Shown: positions 7,539 through 17,100 of the stretch, piece after piece | How positions within the stretch are numbered: position 1 is the first letter of the stretch | How the letters are laid out: each line of letters begins with the position of its first letter | Origin: CAYUVA01 sp964448115 [NCBI: uncultured bacterium] | GTDB taxonomy: Bacteria; CAYUVA01 | DNA length: 27,066 nt | Direction: 5' to 3' | Assembly (NCBI GenBank): GCA_964448115.1 | Contig: CAYUVA010000053.1 | Span: 1-27,066, forward strand | The notes under the pieces: model-generated | What the model saw: only the letters and a program-made list of their open reading frames with translations | Databases searched by the model: none | Told to the model about the DNA's origin: nothing | Program-made: the position numbers and the translations under genes

Positions 7539-8320
7539 AGAGTTTCGGAGATCATCTTCGTTCGCAGCGGCGGCTCCGTGGCATCTCTGCTGAGGATCTA
7601 TCCCAAATTACCCGGGTGCCGCTTGAGATCATAAATGCCCTGGAGTCTGATCGAAGCGAGGACTTACCTGATGAGGCAATAGTCAAGGCTCACCTGCGAA
7701 GCATAGCAATGCATCTCGGCATCGAACTAGATGACCTTCTCGACTGGTGGAAGGAGTCCAAGGGGATCTTGATAGAGGATCTTAGCACCAAGCCGTCTCG
7801 CAGCGAGAGAATAACCGAATATCTTCAACAGAGGCTCATTTATCTCTTGCTTGCGCTCAGCGTCTTGGCTGCCAGCATTCTTTTTATATTATTATACAAA
7901 ACCCCTTTGGGCATCAGAGAGACTCCAAGCTCCTCAGCAAAGAGTAGCGATATTAGCCGGCGGCGCCTTAACAATGATGCTCCAACTCCAACAGCGATCA
8001 AGAGTATAAAGGAATACACCGACAAGGAGCTATTGGAGATGGGTATCTTTCATTTCCTTAGAATCCATGCGCTATCCGAGGCTTTGATCAGGCTTATCAT
8101 CGATGATAATAAGGAGATCGTTCGAAGATTGTTCCCTGGTCAGAGGGTGGAATACAAGGGTATGGAGCGTTTCGAACTGGTCATTGATAATGACAACTCA
8201 GTAGAGATCTACTATAATAACAAGTTAGTCGAGCTGGAAGCAGGCTATAAGATGAGGCGTCTAATCTTCGAGAATAAAGGGAATTCAGAGCTTTTGGATG
8301 TAGGGGAACGAGCTAAGTAA
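7535..8320 (+). CDS. RodZ-like HTH membrane protein
   Basis: RodZ links the MreB cytoskeleton to the envelope and sets cell shape. The layout fits: a cytoplasmic helix-turn-helix of the HTH_25 type (residues 4-70, FGDHLRSQRRLRGISAEDLS then a second helix pair ending LLDWW), a basic juxtamembrane stretch (87-100), one membrane helix (101-121), a low-complexity Ser/Pro-rich periplasmic linker (130-155) and a beta-rich C-terminal domain (about 172-250) like DUF4115. Length 261 is on the short side but normal outside Enterobacteria. It overlaps the upstream repeat protein by four bases and the downstream one by one base, so the three are probably made in fixed proportion. A sequence-specific DNA role is unlikely but has been reported for some relatives. 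mreB is not in the window, so the name is left as 'like'. Confidence 0.85.
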   Translation: MKSFGDHLRSQRRLRGISAEDLSQITRVPLEIINALESDRSEDLPDEAIVKAHLRSIAMHLGIELDDLLDWWKESKGILIEDLSTKPSRSERITEYLQQRLIYLLLALSVLAASILFILLYKTPLGIRETPSSSAKSSDISRRRLNNDAPTPTAIKSIKEYTDKELLEMGIFHFLRIHALSEALIRLIIDDNKEIVRRLFPGQRVEYKGMERFELVIDNDNSVEIYYNNKLVELEAGYKMRRLIFENKGNSELLDVGERAK

Positions 8321-9495
8321 TGGCAAAGCATGGTCACAAGACAGAGATAAAAGGTAGGGATCCTTTTTATGATATATATAAGAGGATCAAGGCTGGGGAA
8401 GCTCCTAGGGAGGTGCGCCTCGATGCTGCCCGGGGACTGATTGCCTTTGATAATTTACTGCTCGGTAAATCTTTGGTTATTCTGCTCAAGGATAAAGATC
8501 CTAAGATAGCTGCCGAGGCGGATAATACGCTAAAAACACTGCCAAAGAATATTTTAATAGCCATGGCTTCGGATAGCGCCTCTCCTCCTGCGCTGCTAAA
8601 TGCGATTGCCAAGAGGCACTACAATGATGGGAAGATAGCGGAACAACTGGTGCTCAACCGCTCCACTGCTGATATCACCGTTGCGGCTCTGGCAAAAAGG
8701 GTCTCGCCTAAGATCCAGGAGCTTATCTTTCGCAACCAGGTGAGGATACAACGCTATCCCCAGATAGCTGATTCTTTGCTCATAAATCCAAAGCTTGATT
8801 CGCATATCAGGATGAACCTGCTTATCTACCTAGAAGAGCAAGAGCTTCAGCAAGAAACTTCGGGTAAATTGCGCTATGAGGCTGAATCCGGCAGCTCAAA
8901 GGAAGGCGTTTCCGCTAAGGAGAAGAGCGCTGAGGACCTGGATAAATGGTACAAGAAGGTCTCCGCCAACGAAGTCGATACCGATGATCTTGAATCACAG
9001 CTCGAAGATGCCTTGCAGGATGAAGGTTTGTCTCTTGACAAGCTGCAGGATGATACCCTCGAAGAGGAGAAAGAGAGGGATCTCGCCACTGCTATAATGA
9101 AACTTCCCGAGAACATGCGCGAGGTACTGGCGACTAAAGGCTCTATCATGGTCAGAACCGTTCTACTAAAAGATCCCAGCCGCCGAGTAGCCATTGCGGT
9201 TGTTAACAGCCCCAAGATCACCGAGGACGAGATCATTCGCGTTGCGAAGATGAGAAATATTGACAAGGAGGTTCTGCGTTCCATAGCCAAACACAAGGAG
9301 TGGTCAAAAACTTACGGGGTGCAGAACGCCCTGGTCAATAATCCCAAGACGCCGCCCGATGTCGCCATCAACCTGGTCAGACTCCTCCGAGATAGCGATC
9401 TGAAGAGCATCATCAAGTCAAGGGAGCTTCCCTACTCTGTGCGAGCTGCCGCCTCAAAAACGCTTGAAAAACGATCCTTCAGGTACAAGAAGTGA
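8320..9495 (+). CDS. LRV/HEAT-like repeat protein downstream of the rodZ-like gene
   Basis: This 391-residue soluble protein has three parts. Residues 30-175 are helical repeats of HEAT/LRV character. Residues 190-270 are highly charged and acidic (for example DTDDLESQLEDALQDEG), probably a flexible or coiled linker. Residues 281-391 form a module starting VLLKDPSRRVAIAVVNSPKI and containing Trp328, Tyr332, NPKTP 341-345, DL 360-361, Pro371 and Arg375. Its last ~50 residues align without gaps to both modules of the protein encoded before the rodZ-like gene. I know similar NP-x-TP proteins only as uncharacterised proteins of Acidobacteria-, Deltaproteobacteria- and candidate-phylum-type genomes. 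No enzyme motif is visible; protein-protein scaffolding is the best guess. The ATG overlaps the upstream TAA by one base. Confidence 0.8.
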   Translation: MAKHGHKTEIKGRDPFYDIYKRIKAGEAPREVRLDAARGLIAFDNLLLGKSLVILLKDKDPKIAAEADNTLKTLPKNILIAMASDSASPPALLNAIAKRHYNDGKIAEQLVLNRSTADITVAALAKRVSPKIQELIFRNQVRIQRYPQIADSLLINPKLDSHIRMNLLIYLEEQELQQETSGKLRYEAESGSSKEGVSAKEKSAEDLDKWYKKVSANEVDTDDLESQLEDALQDEGLSLDKLQDDTLEEEKERDLATAIMKLPENMREVLATKGSIMVRTVLLKDPSRRVAIAVVNSPKITEDEIIRVAKMRNIDKEVLRSIAKHKEWSKTYGVQNALVNNPKTPPDVAINLVRLLRDSDLKSIIKSRELPYSVRAAASKTLEKRSFRYKK

Positions 9496-9638
9496 TCGCC
9501 AGATAACGTTTTCATGTCAATGTCTTAATATACTCGGATTTGGATTAACTCTTGATTTTGTGGTTTGCTTCTAATAAGCTCGCTAAGTAAAAAGAAAGCT
9601 ATGCAATAACCGCACCGAGAGGTTTAGGGAAACCTGCT
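9496..9638 (+). promoter_or_regulatory. recA leader region
   Basis: This 143-base gap probably carries the recA promoter. A -10-like TATACT lies at 9529-9534, but no good -35 sits at the right distance, so the promoter is not firmly placed. I see no Gram-negative LexA box (CTGT-N8-ACAG) and no Gram-positive type box (GAAC-N4-GTTC). Confidence 0.35.
9620..9635 (+). promoter_or_regulatory. Hairpin presenting or masking the recA ribosome site
   Basis: AGGTTT at 9620-9625 pairs perfectly with AAACCT at 9630-9635, leaving the tetraloop AGGG, which is the best Shine-Dalgarno match before the recA ATG at 9639. A six-base stem ending four bases before the start codon could modulate translation. Confidence 0.45.
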
Positions 9639-10679
<1,041 letters not shown>

Positions 10680-10710
10680 TCATCACTTGATGCACGCAGA
10701 ATAGTCTTTC

Positions 10711-11547
10711 ATGTCATATAAGATAAAAGCAGAGCCAAACCTAAAACTTCTGAGAGCATCGTTTCTTGAAGCCCGTATGAGAGCTGCTTTACATCTATGT
10801 CTTTGCACCTCCTTTATCACCTTACTACTAATTCCCTTCACCCCTTCTGTGGCCGTGGAGCAACCGTCAGCGCAAGATAGCCACAATAGCCTTGCGATGC
10901 ACATCGTCTCCGATGCGATAAAACTACAGCCCTCCAAGTTCAAGGTGCTCTATGGCTTCTACGAACAACCGTTTCTGGAGGGATTGAACAACTATAAGGA
11001 GGTAGCGAAGATAGTTCCCTTCGATGATATTCTCCAAGCTGATGATCTGAAGCAGGCTATCGATGAGTTGGCTTCTATTTACATAGAAAATGTCAGGGCT
11101 GCCATGGATGGACAGAAGCTGGGCACCTTCTTTTACAATCTCGGCTTGTGGAGTCGAGCGATCATAGAGCTTCACAATCCGCTGAATACCAGCAGCGCCG
11201 ATGACATGGAGCAATACTACGCACCGCTTTATAATAGGTTCGCCATCTCGATGCAGCCGAAGTTCATGGTCGGCTTTTCTGGCTTCGATACTGACTTGTC
11301 CTTTCCGGCAGGTGTCTCAACAATTCTAGGAAATAGCATTCATCCTATCTCCAGGATGTATCCGATGCTTGGCAAAGCCTTTTATGTTGATGGAAAGATC
11401 GTATCGCCGGAATCCTTTGATGAGCGCTCCATACCCTTCGGTATCGCATCGGTATCCTATAACAAGGCGGTAAACTGCATCGCTCAGATAATTTTTCTTT
11501 TCTGGCGCCAGATGGGGGGAGATACAAGCGATGCGGTATTTAGATAG
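10711..11547 (+). CDS. Exported helical protein, possibly phospholipase C/S1-P1-like
   Basis: I do not recognise this 278-residue protein with certainty. A signal peptide is visible from Met23 (MRAALHLCLCTSFITLLLIP, likely cleaved after SVA), so ATG at 10777 may be the real start; the upstream 22 residues are not signal-like, and neither start has a good ribosome site. The mature part is mainly helical. The pattern DSHNSLAMHIVSDAI, then LYGFYEQPFLEGLNNYKEV, then FFYNLGLWSRAIIELHNPLN recalls the helical core of zinc-dependent phospholipase C / S1-P1 nuclease-like proteins, where a helix ending in His-x-Pro carries a metal ligand. The full ligand set cannot be shown, so activity is doubtful. 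It overlaps the kelch gene by 17 bases if that gene starts at 11531. Confidence 0.7.
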   Translation: MSYKIKAEPNLKLLRASFLEARMRAALHLCLCTSFITLLLIPFTPSVAVEQPSAQDSHNSLAMHIVSDAIKLQPSKFKVLYGFYEQPFLEGLNNYKEVAKIVPFDDILQADDLKQAIDELASIYIENVRAAMDGQKLGTFFYNLGLWSRAIIELHNPLNTSSADDMEQYYAPLYNRFAISMQPKFMVGFSGFDTDLSFPAGVSTILGNSIHPISRMYPMLGKAFYVDGKIVSPESFDERSIPFGIASVSYNKAVNCIAQIIFLFWRQMGGDTSDAVFR

Positions 11548-12523
11548 ATCATTCCCTGAATCTATGAACCGAGTTATTCTCTTCACTTTAATTTTGATTT
11601 CTATATCCATTTCACGAGCTATGGCTGCTGAAGAGGTAGCTCATCCCCCGCCACTTTATGACCTTTGCTTGGCTTATGACGAGCAGTTGGACGAGGTTAT
11701 TCTAGTTGGCGGTATAATCCGCCGCAACCGGGTGAATATGGATAGCTACAAGTACACCGGCACCCGTTGGCTCAAGCTACCACGAAGCCAAACCACAGAG
11801 TTTCTCTGGGGACATAGAATGTGCTACTTCCCCTCATTGCTTGGTATCGTCCTCTTCGGGGGCAGCGGCATCGTATTTAACGGCAACACGCACCTTTATG
11901 ATGGTTACAACTTCAGTACGCTTGCGTTATCTGATCAGCCTCCTCCCCGAGTCGGTTGCGGTCTATGCTATGATACACACAGAGATCGACTGGTGCTTTA
12001 CGGCGGATTCGATGGAGAGTTCAGGGATGATACCTGGGAGCTGGATGGCAAAACCTGGCAGCCCATTGAAACCGAGTACTCACCCTCCCCCAGGTCCGAC
12101 TTCGCCATGGCTTATCACGCAGAGCTGAATATCATCTTATTATTCGGCGGAAATGCAGGGAATTGGATGTTTTATGGAGATACCTGGGAATACGAGGGAC
12201 ATTCCTGGCATAAGAGAGTTACATTCCCGGCTCCATCACCAAGGGCAATGGGTAGCATGGTCTATTTCCCGCCTAAAAAGTCGCTGGTACTATTTGGCGG
12301 CATGACAAAAAAAGGATGCTATTCAAACGAGACATGGCTTTACCATAATAGGCGATGGTTAAGGATGGAAACACAAACGAAACCTTCACCTAGAGCTTTA
12401 TTTGGTATGACCTACGATTCTAAGAGGAAACGAATTCTACTTTACGGTGGATATTATGGATATGACCGAAAGTATGATGACCTCTGGCAGTTTACCGAGA
12501 CCGGCTGGAGTCGAGTTCAATAA
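11531..12523 (+). CDS. Secreted six-bladed kelch beta-propeller protein
   Basis: Six kelch units are marked by the Gly-Gly pairs at residues 60, 110, 158, 206, 256 and 306, spaced 48-50 residues, each with a downstream aromatic/Trp element such as DTWEYEGHSW. Six blades close one propeller, and the protein holds nothing else. A signal peptide begins at Met12 (MNRVILFTLILISISISRAM, cleavage near AMA-AEE), so ATG 11564 may be the true start. However, ATG 11531 has a good GGGGAG site about nine bases upstream and overlaps the previous gene, so both remain possible. Kelch propellers bind proteins or glycans; no catalytic (galactose oxidase) motif is seen. It is convergent with the ligase gene, 22 bases away. 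Confidence 0.88.
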   Translation: MRYLDRSFPESMNRVILFTLILISISISRAMAAEEVAHPPPLYDLCLAYDEQLDEVILVGGIIRRNRVNMDSYKYTGTRWLKLPRSQTTEFLWGHRMCYFPSLLGIVLFGGSGIVFNGNTHLYDGYNFSTLALSDQPPPRVGCGLCYDTHRDRLVLYGGFDGEFRDDTWELDGKTWQPIETEYSPSPRSDFAMAYHAELNIILLFGGNAGNWMFYGDTWEYEGHSWHKRVTFPAPSPRAMGSMVYFPPKKSLVLFGGMTKKGCYSNETWLYHNRRWLRMETQTKPSPRALFGMTYDSKRKRILLYGGYYGYDRKYDDLWQFTETGWSRVQ

Positions 12524-12545
12524 GATCTCCATCTTGTTATAATCT

Positions 12546-13970
12546 CTACCTTTGTCTCAAACTAGCCTCACCGTCTTTGCACAACATCACAAGGCAGCCC
12601 AGCACAATCCAGTACCACTCCGAAACTGCGGAGTACCCAAAATACGGCGCCGTAATACCTGCTACTATAAAAGCCAGGGTGCTAAGCATTATACCTAAGC
12701 ATAGTCGCCTTTGGAGAAGCCCGGCGCTCGGTGATCGGTATCTCGAACACGCATGGCACAATATACAAGCCATAAACACAAGGTATCCAATTAAACGAAG
12801 CCATCCACCTTGAAGCAATAGGCTGAAGTACTGCGATTCCTCTATCCTATAAGCTCTCTCCCTTTGAGCACGAAAGCCAACACCAAACATTGGATGTTCA
12901 TAGATAGCAGGCGCCAACTCTTCCCGCCAGATCTCAAGCCTGGTCGCAAGCGTTCTCGGAACAAGGCTATCCTGGCTGAACTGAAAACTGAGCCTCTGTT
13001 CTATCGGCTCATGAAATATAATCGAAAGGACTAATACAGAGCCTAAAAAAAGCAATAAAATCCTGAATCTACCATCGATCAACACCATTATTAGCATCGC
13101 TAGGCAAAAGACAATTATGCTGCTGAAAGACCCAGACAAAAACAAGGTTATAAGCAAACATGAGCCGACAATATACCAGCCGATTCCTAGAACGCTCCTT
13201 CCACGGCGACCGATGAGCAGGCATAGCAAGAATATCAAGTTCATCGCCATGAACATGCCCAGCGGATTCCATGCACCAGCAAATATGGAGGTAACCCTGC
13301 CGGTGCCCTCGAAGTTGGAGCCAAAGACCACTGTCCGCCAGGTTACCGGGTCGTCTGGATAGTAGCTTTTAATAAATTCCCTGACACCAAGGATATCCGC
13401 TGCCTGAAATATTCCTAGAAGGCTTACTACAAATGCACTGACAAACATGACCTTGAGTAAACGCAGGACATGCTCCTGCCTGGAGATGAGCATCAGGGTA
13501 AGGCGATAGAGGATGTAATATTGCATCGGTGCGAAGGCTGTCTTTACATCGGCGAAGGCAGGCTCGCTTCCCCTTGCGAGATGAAATAAAAAAGCGGGAA
13601 TGAAGCTGAACAGATAAAAAAGCATGATTAGATCGATCTTGTTGACCTGGAACCGATTATTGGATACCAAGAGATAGGTAAGCGCCAGGAATAAAAAAGC
13701 TAGTAGGATCGCCTCATTCGGCTTTAGATGGGGTAAAACACTACCCCGAGCCATATATGATGTGAATGGTATCAAAAATACAACCACCATAAAAGCAGAT
13801 CTAATATACCTTAGAGCTATGGCGCCAAAGATAATACCAAGCCATATAATTAAGATTAAAAAACTCTTGCTTTGGGCTATGAATAGCGAGGTTAAAGCAA
13901 TAGCAGCGCAACCGAAGATTACCGCATAATATTGATGCGCTCGTTTAGGTCTTAGTGATTCAACATCCAT
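12546..13970 (-). CDS. O-antigen ligase/polymerase family membrane protein (Wzy/WaaL type)
   Basis: This is the only large minus-strand gene. It encodes about 474 residues with some 11-12 hydrophobic segments and one long periplasmic loop. The loop carries the Wzy_C-type features: TRLEIWREELAPAIYEHPMF, then GVGF and, further on, the pairing of a Tyr with a GGWLRLIG segment. Proteins of this class polymerise O-antigen or EPS repeats or ligate them to lipid A core or protein; the two roles cannot be told apart by sequence. The frame is open to a GTG at 13976, but AGGTGA (13982-13977 on the minus strand) is six bases from ATG 13970 and abuts the GTG, so I choose the ATG. It probably works with the sugar transferase and flippase in this window. 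Confidence 0.9.
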   Translation of the reverse strand: MDVESLRPKRAHQYYAVIFGCAAIALTSLFIAQSKSFLILIIWLGIIFGAIALRYIRSAFMVVVFLIPFTSYMARGSVLPHLKPNEAILLAFLFLALTYLLVSNNRFQVNKIDLIMLFYLFSFIPAFLFHLARGSEPAFADVKTAFAPMQYYILYRLTLMLISRQEHVLRLLKVMFVSAFVVSLLGIFQAADILGVREFIKSYYPDDPVTWRTVVFGSNFEGTGRVTSIFAGAWNPLGMFMAMNLIFLLCLLIGRRGRSVLGIGWYIVGSCLLITLFLSGSFSSIIVFCLAMLIMVLIDGRFRILLLFLGSVLVLSIIFHEPIEQRLSFQFSQDSLVPRTLATRLEIWREELAPAIYEHPMFGVGFRAQRERAYRIEESQYFSLLLQGGWLRLIGYLVFMACILCHACSRYRSPSAGLLQRRLCLGIMLSTLAFIVAGITAPYFGYSAVSEWYWIVLGCLVMLCKDGEASLRQR

Positions 13971-13976
13971 AAACAC

Positions 13977-14192
13977 TCACCTGATTATAATCGCTGTTTA
14001 TCGTAATGACAAAGAGGCTGGATTGACCTTATGATAACTTATTAAAAGGTCGCAGGGGGGATTTTCTGTGGTTTCTTTGAAAAGATATTGATGATTTTGG
14101 GCATTGCAATTTGATTTTATGTATAATATAGTTGGAAATAGGAAAAGGTATGGAATAAGAAATTATGTCTTAAATCATAAGGAGTACTTGCC
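13977..14192. promoter_or_regulatory. Divergent promoter region
   Basis: This 216-base gap separates the minus-strand ligase gene from the large secreted-protein gene. A perfect -10 hexamer TATAAT lies at 14122-14127 in + orientation; the nearest -35-like element is TTGGGC at 14097-14102 with a rather long 19-base spacer. The + gene has a strong AAGGAG site at 14179-14184. The minus-strand promoter cannot be pinned down. Confidence 0.4.
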
Positions 14193-17100
14193 ATGATGAA
14201 GAGAGGGATAATCTTATGCCTGTTAAGCATGCTAGTGTTTACGGGGCATATCAGCGTTTCTCATGCAAGCATTGATGGCTCTACGGTTACACCGGATCAG
14301 ACCGAGCTTTTACCCGGCACAGTGGATATCCAGTTCCTGGTCTGGAACAACTCCAACGATGCGGAGTGGATGAACCTGGTCGAGTTTACCTTTCCGGCAG
14401 GCTGGGTTATCAACAGCATGAGTGATGCAGCGGGTCCAAACGATAATGGTCCCCACAACTGGACAACCAGCGGGGTTGGTACTAATGTGGCAACCTGGCT
14501 TGATGCCGATGGAGGCTACGGAGAGATGTACAGTCAGTCGGATCACTACTTCAATGTGAACATCTCCATCCCCAGCGGGGGACCGGCGATCATGAACTGG
14601 CACCTTGAGGGGGATACCTGGGGAAGCCCACCACACACGCTCGATGGCACTGTGGACTTCATTGTGCTGGGAGAGAATGTTTTCCTTATACCGCCGGTAA
14701 AAAATTACCAGGTTTGTGTTGGGAGCGACATCAATCATACATACACGCTGCTTAACATGACCGGAGGCACCTATACTTTCGACCTGGACTACTATTCCGC
14801 CTGGTCGGTTACAGGTCCATCGAGCGTCGGACCGGTGCCGGATAACAATACGACTCAGTTCAATATCCAGATAAATGTACCCTCTGAGGGAAGCGAATCG
14901 GTGCTTGTCTCGGTCAAGAACCAGACCAAGTACGATTTTAACAGCACTGCCATCATTAATATCACCGGTTACACCAAGACCTGGGAGCAGATCACTGACA
15001 TACCGAATCCTCGCCTCGATCTTGTAGTTGTGGCTTACGGAGACTATCTGTATGCACTCAGCGGTTATCACGGCGCAACTGGTGATGTGCTTGCGGTTGA
15101 CCGCTTCGATCCTTCCAGTGGAACCTGGACTACGTTGTCATCCTCGCCGGTTGCCGTATCCTGGGGGGGAGATGGAGCTGTAATCGGCGATGTAGTCTAT
15201 ATTCCAGGAGACAATGTTAATCGGACATTGGTCATGTACGACATCGGCGATGACACCTGGACTACCGAGGATATGAGCGGCTCGATAGTCCCCTCTAATT
15301 GGGGGTACGAAGTGGTCGCTTACGACGGAGATCTCTACCTTATCGGTGGACAGGACGATGCTGGCAACAATCTTGACACCCTGTATCGCTATAGCCCGAC
15401 CAAGGGCACCTGGACGCATCTTGCCACCATGAATGCACCGAGACGGCTCTTCAATTCCTGGGTTTACGATGACAAGATCTGGGTAGCAGGTGGTATCTCC
15501 ACCGGCGGAGCCTATGTGCATACCACAGAGGTTTACGATATCGCAGCCGATGAATGGACTATGGATTACGATCAGTTCGCCTTTTTGCCCTACCAGTGGT
15601 GGGGTGGTGCAGATGCGGTACTCGATGGCGAACTCTGGCTCAGCGGAGGATATATAAATGGCGCAGCCAGCGAGCTAACCATCGTTTATACTCCCGAAAC
15701 CAATAGCTGGCGCAAGATCCAGGATTCCGGCTTCGTTACCTTCAGACACGAGGCGGATGTATTGGATGGCGTTTTCTATTCCATAAGCGGATTCGTGCCC
15801 GGCAGTTGGTTCTACGGCAATCCGGACTGCTATCGCTATGTCGAGTGCTATGCGGGACCGGAGCCGACACCGACCCCTACTCCGATCGATGAGCGCGTAT
15901 TTCAACATGGCAAGGCGGGCTATCTGGGCGTTACCGACAACCATATCTTGTCCGCCTATGCGAGTAATAATGCCGGCGCAGAGGATTCCCTGGTGGTTGG
16001 CGGAACCGGTTATATTGCAGACGACAGCCGCATCCTGATCCGCTTCGAGCTGCCGGAGATCTCCACCGAGGATGTCATGGTTGCCGATTATCTGGCAACC
16101 TCGCCGGTTACCGTTTCCGATGCTTATCTGAGCCTTTACTTCGAGGATCGCCTGACCTCACAGGACGGAGCCAAGGACATCGCAGTCTATGGAATGCTAC
16201 GAGAATGGGGCGAGGGCTACGGGATAGACACCATTGGCTATACGGGTAGAACTGCTGTCGAGGAGGAATCGAACTGGAATTACGCCAACTTTGATGAAAC
16301 GCCCTGGGAAGGACCCGGCACCGTGGCCCCCGAAGATTATCTCGATGTGATAGAGGATTTCGTAACCATCAATCCGACCGACCCGATCGGTCAATGGTAT
16401 AGCTGGGATGTAACCTACCCGGTCAACGAGTGGCTTGAGCATCCTGAGAACAACTTCGGTCTGCTGCTCAAGGATCCTGGGGTGAGCAAGGCGACCGGGG
16501 CTTTTCTGTTCGCCTCCAGCGAGAGCCTTAATCCTGATGTCAAGCCTATCCTCCACTTGTACTTAGGGACTCCACCGCCTACTCGCACAGCTACCAACAC
16601 GCCTACCATCACCCCCACTCCAACCAACACGCCAACCTTCACCAATACGCCAACAGCCACCAATACGCCGACAGCCACCAACACGCCAACCAGCTCTCCT
16701 ACCCCGACAGACACACCGACCTACACTAATACTCCCACAATTACCCCGACACCGACACATACCGGCACCGCGACACCGACACCGACTCCGGATCCGAACC
16801 GCACCATTCTTATGTGGATGTGCACCGACCCGGATGCTGGTGATATCTTGACATTCGATATCTACTACGAGGCTAACGATCCCACGCCGGATAACTTACT
16901 GGCAGGGGATCATCCAATTATGCATGTTGATCCTGGGGCTATGAGCTATGGAGTAACCTATTATTGGCAGGTCATAGCCAAGGATGACAAGGGCAACCAG
17001 ACCTCGGGACCGATCTGGCATTTCACGACCTCCGCCTTCCCACCGACCTTCACTCCCACCGTAACCCCGACAGCGACAGTGCGTCCATCCGCAACGCCGA

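Noticed and set aside
9496-9638. LexA/SOS box before recA
   Set aside because: Neither CTGT-N8-ACAG nor GAAC-N4-GTTC type palindromes are present; this lineage may use another LexA motif, which I cannot judge.
14066-14086. Second copy of the TGTTTCA palindrome before the large secreted-protein gene
   Set aside because: The sequence there (GGTTTCTTTGAAAAG) has a shorter spacer and poor arms, and no sigma-54 promoter follows it.
16415-16760. Minus-strand frames rich in Val-Gly repeats opposite the Thr-Pro linker
   Set aside because: They are shadows of the repetitive linker codons; the + strand reading has a signal peptide, domains and a ribosome site.
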